Source of the DNA: Novosphingobium album (ex Hu et al. 2023)
Lineage (GTDB): Bacteria; Pseudomonadota; Alphaproteobacteria; Sphingomonadales; Sphingomonadaceae
Assembly: GCF_022832385.1 (NCBI RefSeq)
Contig: NZ_JALHLE010000005.1
Span: forward strand, 248,001-312,000
Direction of reading: 5' to 3'
Length of the DNA stretch: 64,000 nucleotides
In this document: positions 61,686 to 64,000 of the stretch, in pieces
Position numbering within the stretch: position 1 is the stretch's first letter
Layout of the letters: every line of letters starts with the position of its first letter
Position numbers and translations under genes: made by a program
The notes under the pieces: model-generated
Seen by the model: only the letters and a program-made list of their open reading frames with translations
The model's database searches: none
Told to the model about the DNA's origin: nothing

Positions 61686-63098
61686 TCAGAGGCAGGCCGC
61701 CAGCGCCTCGGGCACTTTCGCGGCCAGTTGCCCCGCCGTGAACGCCGGACCGCAAAGCCGTGCCGCCTCGCCATGCAGCCAAACTCCCTCGCAAGCCGCC
61801 TCGTATGCAGGCACTCGGGCAGCCACCCGGCTGGCAATCACCCCCGCGAGCACGTCGCCCGTCCCGGCCGTGGAAAGCCACGAGGTGGCGCGCGGGACGC
61901 AGGCAAGACGGCCATCGGGCGCGGCGATCACAGTGTCCGGTCCCTTGGCGACGATAACCATGCCGCTAGCGCGCGCCAGAGCCAGAGCGCGGTCCGGCCG
62001 CGAGCCTGCGCCATCGAGTTCAAAACTCCGTTCCAGCGCGACCAGTTCGCCTTCATGCGGCGTGGCGACCGTGGGCGCAGCCCGTTCGACCAGCGCGTGC
62101 GGCGCCAGCAGCACCAGCGCATCGGCATCGACCACCGCCGCCACCGGATCAGCCAGCGCGATAGCCAGCCGCTCGCGCGCTTCGCCGTCGCGGCCAAGGC
62201 CTGGCCCAACAAGCACTGCGCTATTACGGTCGTCGGTCAGCACTTCGGAAAGCGCCCCTGTCTCGACGACAATGTCGGTAGGGACATTGCGCTTGCTCTC
62301 GGCAAAGAGCTTCACATAGCCCGCCCCTGCCCCTTGCGCGGCGATGGCCGCCAGCAGGGCCGCGCCGGGCATACCTCCACCAACAACGGCCAGCAGACCG
62401 CGCCGGTACTTGTGCGCATCGACGGCAGGGGCAGAAACTTGCGGAGCCCCCGAAACCTGCGCCGCACCTTCGACCGGCGTCACGCCGATCGGCACCAGCC
62501 GCAATGTTCCCATCTTCGCGGCGGAAGGCATCAGGAAATGCGCAAACTTCCACGCCCCCAGTGCCACGGTCAGATCGTATCGCGGCAGGCCCTCGTTCAG
62601 GAGCATCCCGCTGTCCGACTGCACGCCGCTGGGCAGATCGACTGCCACCAGATGCCTGTGATGCGCGGCCAGCCGGGTGAGCAGTGCAAAGTGATCGTCC
62701 GAGAGCGGCCGGGTGAGGCCGCTGCCGAACAGGCAGTCCACCAGCACATCACCATGCGCCCCGGCATCCGGCCCGAGCACCTGGCCGCCGAACAGCGCGC
62801 GCGCGTTCCTTGCCGCATCCGTCCTCGATTCCGTGGCCGCAACCACCTCGACATGCCCCCCACGCTCGCGGATCGCTTCGGCAATCACATACCCGTCACC
62901 GCCATTGTTGCCGGGGCCGCACAGTACCGTGACCTTGCGGTGCGCGGACATGCGCCATACCCAGTCCGCCGCGCCGCGCCCGGCGATCTGCATCAGCGTG
63001 TCGACGCTTGAACCCGTATCGATCAGTGCCTGCTCGGCCTCGCGCATCTGCGCGACGGTAAGGATCTGGGCGAGATGGGGAAACTCAGTGTGCGGCAT
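61686..63098 (-). CDS. Bifunctional NAD(P)HX epimerase / ADP-dependent NAD(P)HX dehydratase
   Basis: A 470-residue fusion (YjeF-like). The N-terminal epimerase domain has MREAEQALIDTGSS and VLCGPGNNGGDGYVIA near residue 57. The C-terminal ribokinase-like dehydratase has GLGRDGEARERLA, TPHEGELVALERSF, VAKGPDTVIAAPDGR and STAGTGDVLAGVIASRVA with the catalytic Asp. It repairs hydrated NADH and NADPH. The start overlaps the lipoprotein gene by 14 bp. It ends 48 bp before the RlmD-like gene. Confidence 0.93.
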   Translation of the reverse strand: MPHTEFPHLAQILTVAQMREAEQALIDTGSSVDTLMQIAGRGAADWVWRMSAHRKVTVLCGPGNNGGDGYVIAEAIRERGGHVEVVAATESRTDAARNARALFGGQVLGPDAGAHGDVLVDCLFGSGLTRPLSDDHFALLTRLAAHHRHLVAVDLPSGVQSDSGMLLNEGLPRYDLTVALGAWKFAHFLMPSAAKMGTLRLVPIGVTPVEGAAQVSGAPQVSAPAVDAHKYRRGLLAVVGGGMPGAALLAAIAAQGAGAGYVKLFAESKRNVPTDIVVETGALSEVLTDDRNSAVLVGPGLGRDGEARERLAIALADPVAAVVDADALVLLAPHALVERAAPTVATPHEGELVALERSFELDGAGSRPDRALALARASGMVIVAKGPDTVIAAPDGRLACVPRATSWLSTAGTGDVLAGVIASRVAARVPAYEAACEGVWLHGEAARLCGPAFTAGQLAAKVPEALAACL

Positions 63099-63453
63099 CG
63101 GCTTTCATCGTGACGGGAAAGAGGTAGCGGTCCGCTCCTACCGTAACGTCAAGCTTGCCGTCCACCAGCTTCGTCTGCGCCTGTTCGGCGCCATCGGTGA
63201 CGGAAAGGCCAGTTCCGTCGGTCATTACGTCGAAACGCCGGAACGCGCCGTCCGGGTGATGGACGATCAAGGTGAGCTTGCCGTCCTTCTCCGACCGTTC
63301 GACCGAACAGACCCGGCCCAGCTTCTCGGCCCCGCCTAGGGCGCAGTCGATGCGCTCGTCCCCGGCCGCGACCGGCGGCGCTTCACCGCCGGAGGAGCAG
63401 GCGGCGACGAGCAACGTAAATGTTGCGCCGAGATGCCTCGACAAGCTCAGCAT
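63085..63453 (-). CDS. Small lipoprotein of unknown function
   Basis: 122 residues from the ATG at 63453. MLSLSRHLGATFTLLVAACS is a lipoprotein signal with lipobox L-V-A-A-C. The mature part is beta-rich, with ERIDCALGGAEKLGRVCSVE (two Cys) and LTLIVHHPDGAFRRFDVMTD. The first seven codons lie inside a palindromic repeat (63438-63501) that supplies the start codon. No family is recognised. It overlaps the NAD(P)HX repair gene by 14 bp. Confidence 0.75.
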   Translation of the reverse strand: MLSLSRHLGATFTLLVAACSSGGEAPPVAAGDERIDCALGGAEKLGRVCSVERSEKDGKLTLIVHHPDGAFRRFDVMTDGTGLSVTDGAEQAQTKLVDGKLDVTVGADRYLFPVTMKADAAH

Positions 63454-63501
63454 GAGCGGGCTTGCTCCCGTTTGAACAGCCGCTCGTTCTGATCCTGTCG
63501 A
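63438..63501. repeat. REP-like palindromic repeat
   Basis: Left arm TCGACAAGCTCAGCATGAGCGG (63438-63459, split here as TCGACAAGCTCAG and CATGAGCGG) and right arm CCGCTCGTTCTGATCCTGTCGA (63480-63501, split as CCGCTCGTTCTG and ATCCTGTCGA) are imperfectly complementary around a 20-base loop. From memory, related dispersed palindromes are common in sphingomonads. It supplies the start and first codons of the lipoprotein gene and part of its upstream region. Confidence 0.6.
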
Positions 63502-63523
63502 AGGACAGCCGCAGGGCACGACC

Positions 63524-64000
63524 TTACCCGCGCTTCAGCTGGCTCACGTCGCGCACCGCGCCCTTGGCAGCGCTGGTGGTCATCGCGGCATAGGCCTGCA
63601 GCGCGGCAGAGATCTTGCGCTGGCGCGGATGCACCGGAGACCATGCGTCGGCCCCGCGTGCCTCCTGCACGGCACGGCGGGCAGCCAGTTCCTCGTCGGA
63701 AACCATCAGGTTGATCGTACGGTTCGGGATGTCGATCTCGATCGTATCGCCGTTCTCGACAAGACCGATCTCCCCGCCCTCGGCCGCTTCGGGTGAGGCG
63801 TGGCCGATCGAAAGGCCCGAAGTGCCTCCCGAAAAACGCCCGTCGGTCAGTAGCGCGCAGGCCTTACCAAGGCCCTTCGACTTCAGGTAGCTGGTGGGAT
63901 AGAGCATTTCCTGCATGCCCGGCCCGCCGCGCGGCCCTTCGTAACGGATCACGACAACATCACCAGCCTCGACCTGCCCGCCGAGGATGCCCGCGACCGC
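63524..64000 (-). CDS. ilvD: Dihydroxy-acid dehydratase, C-terminal part (cut by window edge)
   Basis: Only the last 158 or so residues are in the window. [21 protein letters not shown] and [23 protein letters not shown] are the C-terminal hallmarks of IlvD, followed by [23 protein letters not shown]. It dehydrates 2,3-dihydroxy acids in branched-chain amino-acid synthesis and carries an Fe-S cluster. The 5' part and the cluster cysteines lie beyond position 64000. The frame is open to the edge with no disruption. Confidence 0.95.
   Translation of the reverse strand, partial: AVAGILGGQVEAGDVVVIRYEGPRGGPGMQEMLYPTSYLKSKGLGKACALLTDGRFSGGTSGLSIGHASPEAAEGGEIGLVENGDTIEIDIPNRTINLMVSDEELAARRAVQEARGADAWSPVHPRQRKISAALQAYAAMTTSAAKGAVRDVSQLKRG

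Noticed and set aside
61119..63011. A 630-codon open frame antisense to the RlmD-like and NAD(P)HX repair genes
   Set aside because: It crosses two genes with clear catalytic motifs and shows no motif itself; long antisense frames are common at this GC content.

Overview
The window is a compact, GC-rich stretch of an alphaproteobacterial chromosome, most likely from the Sphingomonadales and plausibly Novosphingobium or a close relative. The placement rests on a CcrM-type GANTC methyltransferase, ALAS-type hemA (C4 haem pathway), three-part proton-translocating transhydrogenase genes, a very short aa3 oxidase subunit IV, the pckA / chvI-chvG / short-hprK / rapZ / PTS locus, and a palindromic repeat of a kind I recall from sphingomonads. 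There are no rRNA genes, recognisable tRNAs, insertion sequences, prophage genes or CRISPR arrays. Most genes are housekeeping genes with short overlaps. The only accessory-looking patch is an AT-rich island near 59.45-59.9 kb.

Layout. 0-5.5 kb (minus): pntAA-pntAB-pntB, a small membrane protein, a dGTPase-like HD protein, an NAD(P)-binding protein, then a tandem glycine riboswitch whose controlled gene lies off the left edge. 5.7-9 kb (plus): an NtrC-like regulator with an altered sigma-54 contact loop and a SnoaL / limonene-epoxide-hydrolase / SDR cluster. 9-11.7 kb (minus): folP and ccrM, separated by a candidate structured RNA; a cluster of eight GANTC sites lies upstream of ccrM. 11.8-20.3 kb: sulfotransferase, SDR, rnhB, PQQ sugar dehydrogenase, then an overlapping run (DUF1285, CoA-pyrophosphatase Nudix, CCA-adding enzyme, two retropepsin-like proteins). 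20.3-25.1 kb (minus): parC, ferredoxin and two cysteine desulfurases.

25.2-36.3 kb: an alpha/beta hydrolase, a Tat-exported DUF885 protein, pckA, then chvI-chvG-hprK-rapZ-EIIA-HPr, a regulatory envelope-stress/PTS locus beside PEP carboxykinase, and an RNA methyltransferase. 36.3-44.8 kb (minus): rmuC, def, topA (with a Z-DNA-prone tract upstream), a VWA protein, dprA, plsY. 44.9-49.1 kb (plus): murI, hemA, an old-yellow-enzyme homologue.

49.2-56 kb is a polyamine and lipid block. An ornithine-decarboxylase-type enzyme, carboxynorspermidine decarboxylase and the matching dehydrogenase, plus an alpha/beta hydrolase, form a spermidine pathway independent of S-adenosylmethionine decarboxylase. 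Divergent from it are btaA-btaB, for betaine lipid synthesis, preceded by four 11-bp-spaced Pho-box-like repeats. 56-64 kb holds small metabolic genes, the AT-rich island, a GreA/GreB-family protein, an RlmD-like methyltransferase, the NAD(P)HX repair enzyme, a lipoprotein whose start codon lies in a dispersed repeat, and the 3' part of ilvD.

The non-coding signals most worth follow-up are the GANTC cluster, the hairpin-rich element between ccrM and folP, the alternating purine-pyrimidine tract upstream of topA, the Pho-box array upstream of btaA and the long leader of the ornithine decarboxylase gene. All calls come from reading sequence; no database search was run.
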